DNA from: Desulfosporosinus sp.
GTDB taxonomy: Bacteria; Bacillota; Desulfitobacteriia; Desulfitobacteriales; Desulfitobacteriaceae
Assembly (NCBI GenBank): GCA_031292095.1
Contig: JARLHU010000204.1
Coordinates: 1-59,610 of the forward strand
Length of the DNA stretch: 59,610 nt
Direction: 5' to 3'
This document shows, piece by piece, positions 43,516-50,969 of the stretch. The position numbers and the translations under genes are program-made. The notes beneath the pieces were generated by a model. It worked only from the letters and a program-made list of their open reading frames with translations, was not told the DNA's origin and did not search any database. Each line of letters starts with the position of its first letter. Position 1 is the stretch's first letter.

Positions 43516-43529
43516 TTTTTCATCTCCTT

Positions 43530-43706
43530 TCACAAGACCTTTCGAAAGCCTTTTGTTGTTGGCCTACTATCTTTTTTCGTTACTGCTAATTCAGGTTCAG
43601 AAAGAGATTCGCGCCTTGACTTGGGTTCATTCTTAAAATCAGTAGGTGGTTTTAGAAGAAAATACAAAGATAATCCGGCTAAAGCGATGATAATTAAAAC
43701 AAACAT
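43530..43706 (-). CDS. Small single-span protein preceding permease copy 2
   Basis: A 58-aa protein from ATG 43706 with GAAGGGGGT upstream. The N-terminal span MFVLIIIALAGLSLYFLL is followed by KPP and a polar, Lys/Arg-rich tail. It resembles the 56-aa protein before permease copy 1 in length, span position and the LLKPP junction, although the tails differ. The permease begins 15 bp downstream, so the two are one transcript. No family is known. Confidence 0.65.
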   Translation of the reverse strand: MFVLIIIALAGLSLYFLLKPPTDFKNEPKSRRESLSEPELAVTKKDSRPTTKGFRKVL

Positions 43707-44107
43707 AGTTTACCCCCTTCCTCAAAGAACTCTATGTGTTATTCGGTGACATCTGCATTTCTCTAGAGCTACTACACAATATGCATAAATATGGTAATAG
43801 GTAACTTTTGCAATCGATCACTAAAGAACTTAGGTAGATTTTCAGCATATACCTCATTACAAGTACTGAGTTGAGGCTGAGTGCTTAAATCCAAGACAAT
43901 ATGAATGCCCTGAGAATTTAATCCCAGGGCGCTCTATTTAGGCACATTCAAGAAAATAACCAGTCAGTATGCCAGTCTATTTCGCGTCATACTGCGTCGG
44001 CATGTTTACCTAATAGCCCCGCTATGAGGTAAACATACCTCCTTGTCTGACACAAAATATCCATGGCATCTTTGACTGGTTATTTTCTTTCATATGCCTT
44101 AAGCATT
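43707..44107. other. Intergenic, holds a MITE-like element
   Basis: No gene is seen. GCCCTGAG-TTAATC-CCAGGGC forms a hairpin at 43907-43931, and the inverted-repeat element at 43938-44104 fills the rest. Confidence 0.5.
43938..44104. mobile_element. MITE-like element with terminal inverted repeats, copy 1
   Basis: AAGAAAATAACCAGTCA (43950-43966) is the exact inverse of TGACTGGTTATTTTCTT (44073-44089). With mismatches the repeats extend outward to a GGCAxAT border. The interior holds a second hairpin (ATGTTTACCT, ATAGC, then GCTAT, AGGTAAACAT). A short derivative lies at 47403-47457 and a right end at ~51682-51714. There is no coding capacity. Confidence 0.55.
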
Positions 44108-44479
44108 TTACTCGATGACTTCAAACCATAATAGAGATTGATCTTTAGGATCACCATTGTAATTAACGGTGATTTCTTCTCCCACCTGAATTTCTTCTCT
44201 TGCATAGTAGTCAATCGATTGGTTTTCAATATTCGTGAGATACCTCGTATTAGGAGTGTAGGAGTGATTGTATAAGGAGCCATATCCTAAAGCGAGAGCT
44301 TTATCCTCTCCCCAACGGAAGACGTAGTTCGAAAGAATGGTCTTCTTCATCCGCTTCCACTCTGATATAGGGATAACTATTACAGGTGCTTCCTCTATAA
44401 ATTCGCCCTTCTTAATATTACGGTTCGCAAATATTCCTCGACCATATTTTTCGGTATTTTTCATAATAATAGGCCGCAA
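44108..44479 (-). CDS. SET-domain protein
   Basis: A 123-aa compact SET domain: GRGIFANRNIKKGEFIEE (13-30), the SAM/substrate knot GYGSLYNHSYTPN (65-77) and EEITVNYNG with the catalytic-type Tyr107. SET proteins methylate lysines; bacterial ones without pre- and post-SET domains have unknown targets. It begins 14 bp after the CotH-like gene and is probably cotranscribed. Modification of a spore or coat protein is a reasonable guess but unproven. Confidence 0.85.
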   Translation of the reverse strand: MRPIIMKNTEKYGRGIFANRNIKKGEFIEEAPVIVIPISEWKRMKKTILSNYVFRWGEDKALALGYGSLYNHSYTPNTRYLTNIENQSIDYYAREEIQVGEEITVNYNGDPKDQSLLWFEVIE

Positions 44480-44492
44480 CGTATTACCCCCC

Positions 44493-45578
44493 TCATGTCA
44501 AATCCTTAAGATGACTCCGCAGATAGATATTTCGATCCGAAATGAATCGCAGAATAAAATCCGGTTCGCTATCGAACTTATTGATAGACTTCTGTTTATA
44601 AGGATCTAGCGATAAATAGGGACGCAATTGCTTATGCAGATGTGTAATTCTTGGCTCTAAAGCCGCAACTGTGAACAAGGTTTCCAAAATTTCTTCCAAA
44701 AGAAGACGGTATTGATCGCGGATATCCCTTACATCAAGAAGACGAGCAGTTAGTGTATTATAGCCTTCAATAGGAACATAATTGTATTTCATAATTTGTC
44801 CATTCCAATCCCTGCCCCAGGTTGCATCGTAATCCCAAGGAATCATCTGGTACAATTTCGTTTCCCCATTATGATACATTGCATAATTGTGAATGAAACC
44901 ATCAAAGTTCTGAGTACAGACTACACCACATAACCACAATAAATACTTTTCGATATCAACGCACCTTGCAATCTCTTCACCAAAATCGCTACGTGGTATC
45001 GTATTAACTTTATATATGAGCATTTCTAAATCACGGTTATCCTCGTCCTCTCCAATTTTTTGCTCATATCCAGATATAAGAGAAGGTTTCGGATTATCCC
45101 TTGGGGTTAATAATGAAAAATTAGCATGGTAGTTTGTTGCATAAAAGATAGCACCATACGGCAACTGCCTTTTCTGTAAAAATAAATCATCAACTGATTC
45201 AAGCTGTAAATAAACGCCCATAGGTTTTCCATTAAGCTCTATGAAAACATGCTTGCAATCAGGCGAAGTACTCCCAATTGTTTGGAAAAAATCAAAAGAT
45301 AGCTTGTTTCGAATTAATGAGGGGTCGCGAAATTCAGCGTTAAGGTGTATCTCACGCCCTTCAAAGGCCCTATTATATGATCCAAAATCGATTCTGTACG
45401 ATTTTTTGCGGAATTTGCGAATGTGATCTCCACGATAAGTGATACCGATCTCGTAGGGAATGTCATCAACTAGCAATCTGGAAGGAATGTGCTCCTCGTT
45501 CCATACGTTACTTTGTAAGGTTTTAAGGTTGGTAGGCTCAATTAATATTTTGAATATTGGCAGAGCATCATCTTGCAT
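44493..45578 (-). CDS. cotH: CotH-family spore coat protein kinase
   Basis: A 361-aa member of the CotH kinase family, which phosphorylates coat proteins such as CotB and CotG in Bacillus. Visible features: GITYRGDHIRKFRKKSYRID (45-64), the ATP-site-like GKPMGVYLQLESVDD (117-131), QNFDGFIHNYAMYHNG (223-238) in the catalytic-loop position, and the metal motif PWDYDATWGRD (247-257). It lies in a cluster of small genes with SigK-type promoters. Low-complexity neighbours could be its substrates, which is inference. Confidence 0.9.
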   Translation of the reverse strand: MQDDALPIFKILIEPTNLKTLQSNVWNEEHIPSRLLVDDIPYEIGITYRGDHIRKFRKKSYRIDFGSYNRAFEGREIHLNAEFRDPSLIRNKLSFDFFQTIGSTSPDCKHVFIELNGKPMGVYLQLESVDDLFLQKRQLPYGAIFYATNYHANFSLLTPRDNPKPSLISGYEQKIGEDEDNRDLEMLIYKVNTIPRSDFGEEIARCVDIEKYLLWLCGVVCTQNFDGFIHNYAMYHNGETKLYQMIPWDYDATWGRDWNGQIMKYNYVPIEGYNTLTARLLDVRDIRDQYRLLLEEILETLFTVAALEPRITHLHKQLRPYLSLDPYKQKSINKFDSEPDFILRFISDRNIYLRSHLKDLT

Positions 45579-45667
45579 AACATCATTCCCTCGCCTGTAC
45601 TTCCCATATCAGCATATGAGAAAAAACAGGCACTTGATAAAAAATTGTTAAATATTATCAATTAGGA

Positions 45668-45695
45668 ACAAGCTGGTCTATATCTCCATAAAATA
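45668..45695 (+). promoter_or_regulatory. SigK/SigE-type promoter P4
   Basis: AC (45668-45669), 17 bp, then CATAAAATA (45687-45695), 40 bp before the GTGK-repeat gene and divergent from cotH. Confidence 0.6.
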
Positions 45696-45734
45696 CAATA
45701 CCTGAAAGGAATAAATTGAAAGGTGGTTCTAAGG

Positions 45735-45989
45735 ATGCAACAAGCTCAAATACTCGAGTTAGTCGAACAAGTCAAAAAATCAGGTCTTGAAATGTTCTTA
45801 TTTCGAAACCCATTTGCACCACGTAGATGTACCGGTAGTGGCACTGGTACCGGCAATGGCACTGGCAATGGCACCGGTAAAGGCACCGGTAAAGGCACCG
45901 GTAAAGGTACTGGTAAGGGCACTGGTAAAGGTACTGGTAAGGGCACTGGTAAAGGCACTGGTAAAGGCACTGGTAAAAGGGGCAGATAA
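45735..45989 (+). CDS. GTGK-repeat low-complexity protein, likely spore coat
   Basis: An 84-aa protein. A short helical head (QQAQILELVEQVKKSGLEMF) and a Cys residue precede about 12 tandem four-residue units GTGN/GTGK, then a basic KRGR tail. The DNA is a 12-bp repeat (GGTAAAGGCACT type). The second ATG is chosen for its AAGGTGG ribosome site. Repetitive Lys- and Thr-rich coat proteins are typical CotH kinase targets, and cotH is divergent next door. The opposite strand is also open only because of the repeat. Confidence 0.65.
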   Translation: MQQAQILELVEQVKKSGLEMFLFRNPFAPRRCTGSGTGTGNGTGNGTGKGTGKGTGKGTGKGTGKGTGKGTGKGTGKGTGKRGR

Positions 45990-46032
45990 ATCACTAACAT
46001 CTAACGATAGGAAAAGAAAATATAGTAATAAA

Positions 46033-46066
46033 CCTAGGCCTAGGTGTCAATACCTGGGCCTTTCTC
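46033..46066 (+). terminator. GCCTAGG-type terminator, copy 3
   Basis: GGCCTAGGT (46037-46045) and ACCTGGGCC (46052-46060), then TTTCTC. Confidence 0.7.
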
Positions 46067-46109
46067 GTAAATATATTTTTGAGCATGATGGCTCTTATGA
46101 GGATCCTGA

Positions 46110-46137
46110 ACATTGAAGGGACACGCTGCATATCTTG
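46110..46137 (+). promoter_or_regulatory. SigK/SigE-type promoter P5
   Basis: AC (46110-46111), 17 bp, then CATATCTTG (46129-46137), which lacks only the final A of the SigK form, 51 bp before the 31-aa ORF. Confidence 0.5.
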
Positions 46138-46188
46138 TATTAGGAACCAAATCGCACATACAGAAATTAAAATAAAGGAGTGAAGCAT

Positions 46189-46284
46189 ATGATTATAGCT
46201 GCACTAGCGATCATTATCCTTTTATTATTAATCATTATTTGGGAACTTTCACGACCTCCACAACCTCCCAAACCACCTAAGTAG
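46189..46284 (+). CDS. 31-aa single-span protein with Pro-rich tail
   Basis: Starts at ATG with AAAGGAGTG upstream. Nearly all of it is one hydrophobic helix (IIAALAIIILLLLIIIWEL), followed by SRPPQPPKPPK. It is too short for family assignment, but it has its own SigK/SigE-like promoter and a GCCTAGG-type terminator like its neighbours. This resembles tiny sporulation membrane proteins. Confidence 0.55.
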   Translation: MIIAALAIIILLLLIIIWELSRPPQPPKPPK

Positions 46285-46307
46285 GACAAAGATTAGCCCC
46301 AACACTT

Positions 46308-46339
46308 TTGGCCTAGGTATAATTACCTAGGCTTTCTCT
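46308..46339 (+). terminator. GCCTAGG-type terminator, copy 4
   Basis: GGCCTAGGTA (46310-46319) and TACCTAGGC (46324-46332), then TTTCTCT. Confidence 0.7.
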
Positions 46340-46406
46340 ATAACTATTACCACTCACCTGCCAGTCAAGCCTGCAGAATGTCTCCCAAGTGAACCTATGC
46401 TTAATA

Positions 46407-46446
46407 AAACAATACCCCCTAGTAACTAGGGGGCATTGTTTTTTCT
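46407..46446. terminator. Strong bidirectional terminator
   Basis: ACAATACCCCCTAG (46409-46422) and CTAGGGGGCATTGT (46426-46439) with T6 to the right and an A-tract to the left. It ends the flavoprotein gene on the minus strand. Confidence 0.8.
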
Positions 46447-46472
46447 TAAATAAATCTTACAAATAACTTAGT

Positions 46473-47378
46473 TTAGAGAATAGGAACCTTAGGCCCGGGT
46501 GATTTCAAGTTATCTAAATACTTTACGGCATGTAATGCCGCAGTGCCGCCTTCCCCTGCAGCTTTAATTAATTGAAACGGTTGACCCGTGCAATCTCCGG
46601 CGGCAAATAAACCTGGTAAACTTGTCTCCAGTTTATGATTGACCTTGATTGCCGCCTCATCCATTTCCAAACCAGATATAAGTTGCTCGGCAGGTAGAGT
46701 TTCTCTCATAATGAATACACCGTCCACCGCCAATTGTTCCTCTCCAAGATCAAGCTGTTTGACGTTACTATCTCCCACTATTCTCTTAACTTTACCCTTT
46801 TTAACCTCAACCCGGGGATCAAGCCTCGAAATCTCTTTGTAGTAGGGAATATAATAAACTTTAGAACAGATATCCGCCATAAAATTAGCTTCATCTTCCC
46901 CATCTTTATTATAGGAAATGATCGCAACGCTCTTGTTTTTATATAAGGGCCCGTCACACGTTGCGCAATAGCCAACACCACGACCCAGTAATTCGGCTTC
47001 ACCGGGAAATAACTTCTCCACGGATACACCTGTCGCTAAAATAATAGCATCCGCTTCAAAGGATTTATCTTTGCCCATCAGCGTATAAGGCGGTCCAGGA
47101 TAAATATTTGTCACTTTAAAATTAACAATTGTTATTTCTTGTTCCTTAACGTGGCTTAAGAACCGTTGACGCAATTCTTCACCGCCGATTTCCGGAAAAC
47201 CTAGCCAATTATCAATTTGTGGAGCTTTCGAGAGTTTAGGACTACAAAATTCTGAGCCCAATAAAATAAAATCTCGTTTTCGAATTTTGGCGTTCAGGGC
47301 CGCAGCCAACCCTGCCGGCCCACAGCCAACGATCGCTAGTTCGTAGCGACTTTTTATCGTTTGAAAATCCTCTGGCAT
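46473..47378 (-). CDS. Thioredoxin-reductase-like flavoprotein lacking NADPH motifs
   Basis: A 301-aa two-domain disulfide reductase. The N-terminal FAD motif is AIVGCGPAGLAAALNA (15-30), the redox-active pair Cys138/Cys141 is in GYCATCDGP, and the C-terminal FAD segment is LPGLFAAGDCTGQPFQLIKA. The internal NADPH domain has lost its GxGxxA loop (SVAIISYNKDGEDEANF instead of a GGGDSA type). The HRRxxFRA-type phosphate clamp is replaced by IPYYKEISR. Ferredoxin-dependent thioredoxin reductases of clostridia show such losses. The electron donor is therefore probably not NADPH; a ferredoxin gene lies ~3 kb away. Confidence 0.82.
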   Translation of the reverse strand: MPEDFQTIKSRYELAIVGCGPAGLAAALNAKIRKRDFILLGSEFCSPKLSKAPQIDNWLGFPEIGGEELRQRFLSHVKEQEITIVNFKVTNIYPGPPYTLMGKDKSFEADAIILATGVSVEKLFPGEAELLGRGVGYCATCDGPLYKNKSVAIISYNKDGEDEANFMADICSKVYYIPYYKEISRLDPRVEVKKGKVKRIVGDSNVKQLDLGEEQLAVDGVFIMRETLPAEQLISGLEMDEAAIKVNHKLETSLPGLFAAGDCTGQPFQLIKAAGEGGTAALHAVKYLDNLKSPGPKVPIL

Positions 47379-47402
47379 CTTGAAAACCCTCCTCTAATAT
47401 GT

Positions 47403-47457
47403 GACATATGAAAGAAAATATCCAGTCAGTATGCCAGTCTATTTTCTTTCATATGCC
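47403..47457. mobile_element. Short derivative of the inverted-repeat element, copy 2
   Basis: CATATGAAAGAAAATA (47405-47420) is the inverse of TATTTTCTTTCATATG (47440-47455). Between them CCAGTCAGTATGCCAGTC matches copy 1 at 43961-43978. The long interior of copy 1 is missing. Confidence 0.55.
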
Positions 47458-47522
47458 TAAAGTCGACTATACAAAGTGTTCCCCAACTAACACTATAACA
47501 TCTAGGCAGGTATAAATATAAT

Positions 47523-50000
47523 TTAAATAAATAAATTTACATTTGCTTCCTCGGCTTCACCTAAATAATAGCCAACTCCACCAATTTTAATTCCGTCAAT
47601 AAGTTCTTCCTGCTTTAACCCCATAAGATCCATTGTCATTGAACAGGCAACTATTTCTACACCACTATCCAGCGCTAATTTAATCAAATCTTCTAGCGAG
47701 CTGATATTTTTATTTTTCATGATCCTTCTAATCATCTTACCGCCCATGCCCATCATATTCATATTGGAAAGCTTAAGCCTTTTACTTCCCCTAGGCATCA
47801 TAAAGCCGAACATTGATTCTATTAAGTTTTTCTTAATTGATATTTTCTCAGGTTTTCTTAAAATATTAAGCCCCCAAAAGGTAAAGAACATGGTAACCTT
47901 TTTCCCCATAGCGACAGCCCCATTGGCAATTATAAAGGAAGCAAGTGCTTTATCTAGCTCGCCACTAAATACCACCATTGTTTTATTATCTTTGACCGTC
48001 ATATCAGCTGGATATGACTTATGCAGTAGATTAGATTTGTTACCCTTTTTTATAAAGGCCTGGATCGTTCCTTTATTCCTTACAATCTCAATGAGTTCAT
48101 TATTTGTTCTGGCACACCAGGCCTTAATATCTTCATAAAACCCCGGATCGGAAGCAGTAACTTTAAGAATTTGACCATCATTGAGTTGGTCTATTGACGC
48201 TTTTACTTGAATCAGCGGTCCTGGACAACATAAACCACAGGCATCCAGACTTTTATCATAATCGTTAACTCCTTTTCCGACTTCGCTCTTAGCAACTTGG
48301 GTATCTGGATCGATCATCTGCCGATTTAGGTTATCTGAATTATCAACTTTACTTGGCTTAAAGTTTAACATAGAAGCACATTTATAGCCGCCATCAATAT
48401 TTTTCACCTTATAACCTTTTTGAGTCAAAATCCTAGAAGCTACATAACCTCTTAGCCCGATCTGGCAATATTCAAGAATTTCTTTACTCTTATCAAGCTC
48501 TCCCACTCTATCTCTCAGACTGTCGATGGGTATATTCACAGCTCCGTCAAGATGCCCATTATTAAACTCATCTTCAGTACGCACATCTAATAATAACGTA
48601 TTTTCTTGATTGTAGGTTGAAAGTTCCTCCGCTGTAATAACGTCTACTCTTCCCGCCAAAACATTTTCCGCAACATAACCTGCCATATTGACCGGATCCT
48701 TGGCTGAAGAAAAAGGCGGCGCATAGCAAAGCTCCAACTCCGTCAAATCAGTGACGGTTCCACCCAGTCTAATGACCGTCGCAATCACGTCAATTCTCTT
48801 GTCCACCCCAGCATAGCCAACCCCTTGAGCCCCTAATACCTTACCTTCCTCAGTAAAGATAAGCTTTAAGGTCATAGCCAAAGAGCCTGGGTAATACGAG
48901 GCATGAGAAGATGGATGAATGGTAATGACTTTGTGGGGTATATTCAATCTGTTTAAAGTCCGTTCGTTATTGCCAGTACAGGCTGCAGTTAAACCGAAAA
49001 CCTTGATAATTGAAGTACCTTGGGTACCCTTATAAGACGTATTCAAGCCTGCTATATTATCAGCCGCAATTCTCCCTTGTTTATTAGCGGGCCCTGCCAA
49101 GGGAACTGCAGTATTTTGCTTGTTTACAAAATCGACAACTTCAATCGCATCCCCTACGGCGAAGACATTGGCTGTATTCGTTGCCATTTTTTCATTGACC
49201 AAAATATGCCCTCTGGCTCCCAGCAAGATGCCGCTATCCTTTAAAAATCCCGTATCCGGAAGGACACCTATGGCTAAGATCACGAGATCTGCACTTAACT
49301 TTTTACCACTATTTAAAATTATTTCAACACTGCTCTCCTGGTCCTTAAACACTTTCACGCCATCATTTAAAATTACTTCGACGCCATTGTCTGACAATTC
49401 TTTTTCAACTGATACAACCATATCTGTATCAAAGTGGGCCATCAAATGAGGAGCTGCTTCCACTAAAGTAACGTCGAGCCCTCGATCCTTCAGATTTTCA
49501 GCCATCTCAACTCCAACAAAACCACCACCAATAACCACCGCACTATTAATTCCTTTATTGTCCACATAATCTTTAATCCGATCCGTATCGGGTATATTTC
49601 TCAAAGTAAATATCCGTTTACTGTTAATCCCTTCAATAGGGGGTTTAATGGCTCTTGCTCCTGGGGACAAAACCAGGTAATCATAGGATTCTTCATAAAC
49701 GCCTTTTTCTTTACTGCTTACCCTAGCTACTTTGTTAAGGGTATCAATACCAATAACCTCACTATTAATTCTTACATCTATATTAAATCTACTCTTCATG
49801 CTTTCAGGAGTTTGGACTAATAGTTTTTCCCTTTCCTTAATTACTTCTCCAATATAATAAGGCAAACCACAATTTGCGAAGGAAATGTATTCATCTCTTT
49901 CAAACATAATGATTTCTGCGCCTTCATCGAGTCTTCTAAGTCTTGCGGCCGCCGAAGCTCCACCTGCTACACCGCCTATGATTAACACCTTTGTATTCAT
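47523..50000 (-). CDS. CoA-disulfide reductase-type fusion: flavoprotein + rhodanese + TusA + DsrE
   Basis: An 825-aa fusion. Residues 1-~450 form a pyridine-nucleotide disulfide oxidoreductase with IIGGVAGGASAAARLRR, single active Cys44 in FANCGLPYYIG, the NAD(P)H loop VVIGGGFVGVEMAENL and AVGDAIEV. Residues ~465-550 are rhodanese (DVRTEDEFNNGHLDGAVNIP, Cys512 in EYCQIGLRGY). Residues ~584-650 are TusA-like (DACGLCCPGPLIQVK). Residues ~672-825 are a DsrE/DsrE2-type domain with Cys786. The whole is a persulfide-handling chain, reducing CoA persulfide/disulfide or polysulfide. Probably in one operon with the ferredoxin upstream. Confidence 0.93.
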   Translation of the reverse strand: MNTKVLIIGGVAGGASAAARLRRLDEGAEIIMFERDEYISFANCGLPYYIGEVIKEREKLLVQTPESMKSRFNIDVRINSEVIGIDTLNKVARVSSKEKGVYEESYDYLVLSPGARAIKPPIEGINSKRIFTLRNIPDTDRIKDYVDNKGINSAVVIGGGFVGVEMAENLKDRGLDVTLVEAAPHLMAHFDTDMVVSVEKELSDNGVEVILNDGVKVFKDQESSVEIILNSGKKLSADLVILAIGVLPDTGFLKDSGILLGARGHILVNEKMATNTANVFAVGDAIEVVDFVNKQNTAVPLAGPANKQGRIAADNIAGLNTSYKGTQGTSIIKVFGLTAACTGNNERTLNRLNIPHKVITIHPSSHASYYPGSLAMTLKLIFTEEGKVLGAQGVGYAGVDKRIDVIATVIRLGGTVTDLTELELCYAPPFSSAKDPVNMAGYVAENVLAGRVDVITAEELSTYNQENTLLLDVRTEDEFNNGHLDGAVNIPIDSLRDRVGELDKSKEILEYCQIGLRGYVASRILTQKGYKVKNIDGGYKCASMLNFKPSKVDNSDNLNRQMIDPDTQVAKSEVGKGVNDYDKSLDACGLCCPGPLIQVKASIDQLNDGQILKVTASDPGFYEDIKAWCARTNNELIEIVRNKGTIQAFIKKGNKSNLLHKSYPADMTVKDNKTMVVFSGELDKALASFIIANGAVAMGKKVTMFFTFWGLNILRKPEKISIKKNLIESMFGFMMPRGSKRLKLSNMNMMGMGGKMIRRIMKNKNISSLEDLIKLALDSGVEIVACSMTMDLMGLKQEELIDGIKIGGVGYYLGEAEEANVNLFI

Positions 50001-50164
50001 GACTAAACCCCCTAAATTTTTACTATCAAAATTTGCTTTTACATTTCCTTTTGCACTGTACTAGCCCTAATCGTTAGCTTGAGCTTTTTCTTGCCTATAT
50101 AGCCTTCAGAAATCTTACATAAATAGGAATACTTCCCGACCTGCTGCAACTTTCTATAATAAAC

Positions 50165-50344
50165 TCACCTTGGATCGAGTAAGCGTCGTAATAGATCTCG
50201 TTCTTCTTCTAAATCTTCCAGATCAGACACCATCTTAGGTTGCACAGAATGAGATGGCCAGCGCGATTTTAACTCTGCTAACTTTTTCTCCACAATATTC
50301 AACTGAAGTTCAAGTTCAGGTTTATCTTTTTGATCCTTATTCAT
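50165..50344 (-). CDS. 59-aa coiled-coil protein
   Basis: From ATG 50344 with GAGGAG upstream; it overlaps the ferredoxin stop by 8 bp. It is almost wholly helical and charged (ELELQLNIVEKKLAELKSRW, then SDLEDLEEERDLLRRLLDPR), with a break at PSHSVQPK. A longer frame to 50413 is only the shadow of the ferredoxin. No family is recognised. The position suggests it serves the ferredoxin or the following sulfur reductase. Confidence 0.65.
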   Translation of the reverse strand: MNKDQKDKPELELQLNIVEKKLAELKSRWPSHSVQPKMVSDLEDLEEERDLLRRLLDPR

Positions 50345-50537
50345 TCTCTTTATTCTCCTCTGTTGCAACAAAAGTAATTGCACCATGCATACATTTTTCC
50401 ATACAGGCCTCACATTCCGTACACAGAGTTGGGTCTACTACCGGAAGATGGGCCATCATTTTGATTGCTTGTACCGGGCAAGCTTTTACGCAGTGTTTAC
50501 ACCCCAGACACAATTTTTCCATTATAAATGCTGACAT
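50337..50537 (-). CDS. 2[4Fe-4S] ferredoxin-type protein
   Basis: A 66-aa protein with two CxxCxxCxxxC clusters: Cys10, 13, 16, 20 (CLGCKHCVKACP) and Cys39, 42, 45, 49 (CTECEACMEKCM). The pseudo-twofold layout is typical of low-potential bacterial ferredoxins. It starts with GGAGGACGTG upstream and is the first gene of a set including the coiled-coil protein and, 165 bp on, the CoA-disulfide-reductase fusion. It could carry electrons to thiol/disulfide enzymes nearby. Confidence 0.92.
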   Translation of the reverse strand: MSAFIMEKLCLGCKHCVKACPVQAIKMMAHLPVVDPTLCTECEACMEKCMHGAITFVATEENKENE

Positions 50538-50684
50538 TTCCTCACGTCCTCCTTAAAAGAGACACCCGGTCTCTCTAGTCTTAGCAAGCCTTGACTTAGT
50601 CGTCTTTGAATTATGATACGTGGCAGTCGCTTTATTTGGCGAGCTAACCTTGATGTCCTTAGTTATCCGCTACTCCTTATCCCC

Positions 50685-50739
50685 ATACCCTGGATGGGTA
50701 TCTATGCTTTAATATATTCCACTCTCTTTCATTTGTCAA
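50685..50739 (-). promoter_or_regulatory. SigA-type promoter with CsoR/CstR-like operator
   Basis: On the minus strand TTGACA (50739-50734) and TATATT (50716-50711) are 17 bp apart. Directly downstream lies ATACCC-ATCCA-GGGTAT (50685-50701), then GGGGAT. ATACCC/GGGTAT palindromes with a G-run are typical targets of CsoR-family repressors, including the persulfide sensor CstR. The operon controlled handles sulfur, which favours a CstR-type regulator. No regulator gene is in the window. Confidence 0.55.
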
Positions 50740-50833
50740 CCATTTCACAGATAACTTCTCGCACTTTTAGATTTTTTAATCCTGGCCTCAACGCTCTTCA
50801 ATTCTGTATAATAGTCTGTCGGACATCTTGGGT

Positions 50834-50869
50834 AAAGAAAAAAGCACTCCTTTTATAATAAGCGAGTGC
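50834..50869 (-). terminator. Intrinsic terminator
   Basis: On the minus strand GCACTC and GAGTGC, 14 nt apart, are followed by T6. It ends the small zinc-ribbon gene. Confidence 0.75.
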
Positions 50870-50969
50870 CCAAAATACAGTGTACTTATTTAATTTATAT
50901 AAGAATCAATATTTCTGTCCATATTTTCTTTAAACTTCTGCCGAGTCTGATACATTCGATTGTGGTAAC

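Noticed and set aside
45746..46000. Minus-strand frame rich in LPVP repeats
   Set aside because: Mirror of the GTGK repeat gene; it lacks a ribosome site and promoter, while the plus strand has both.
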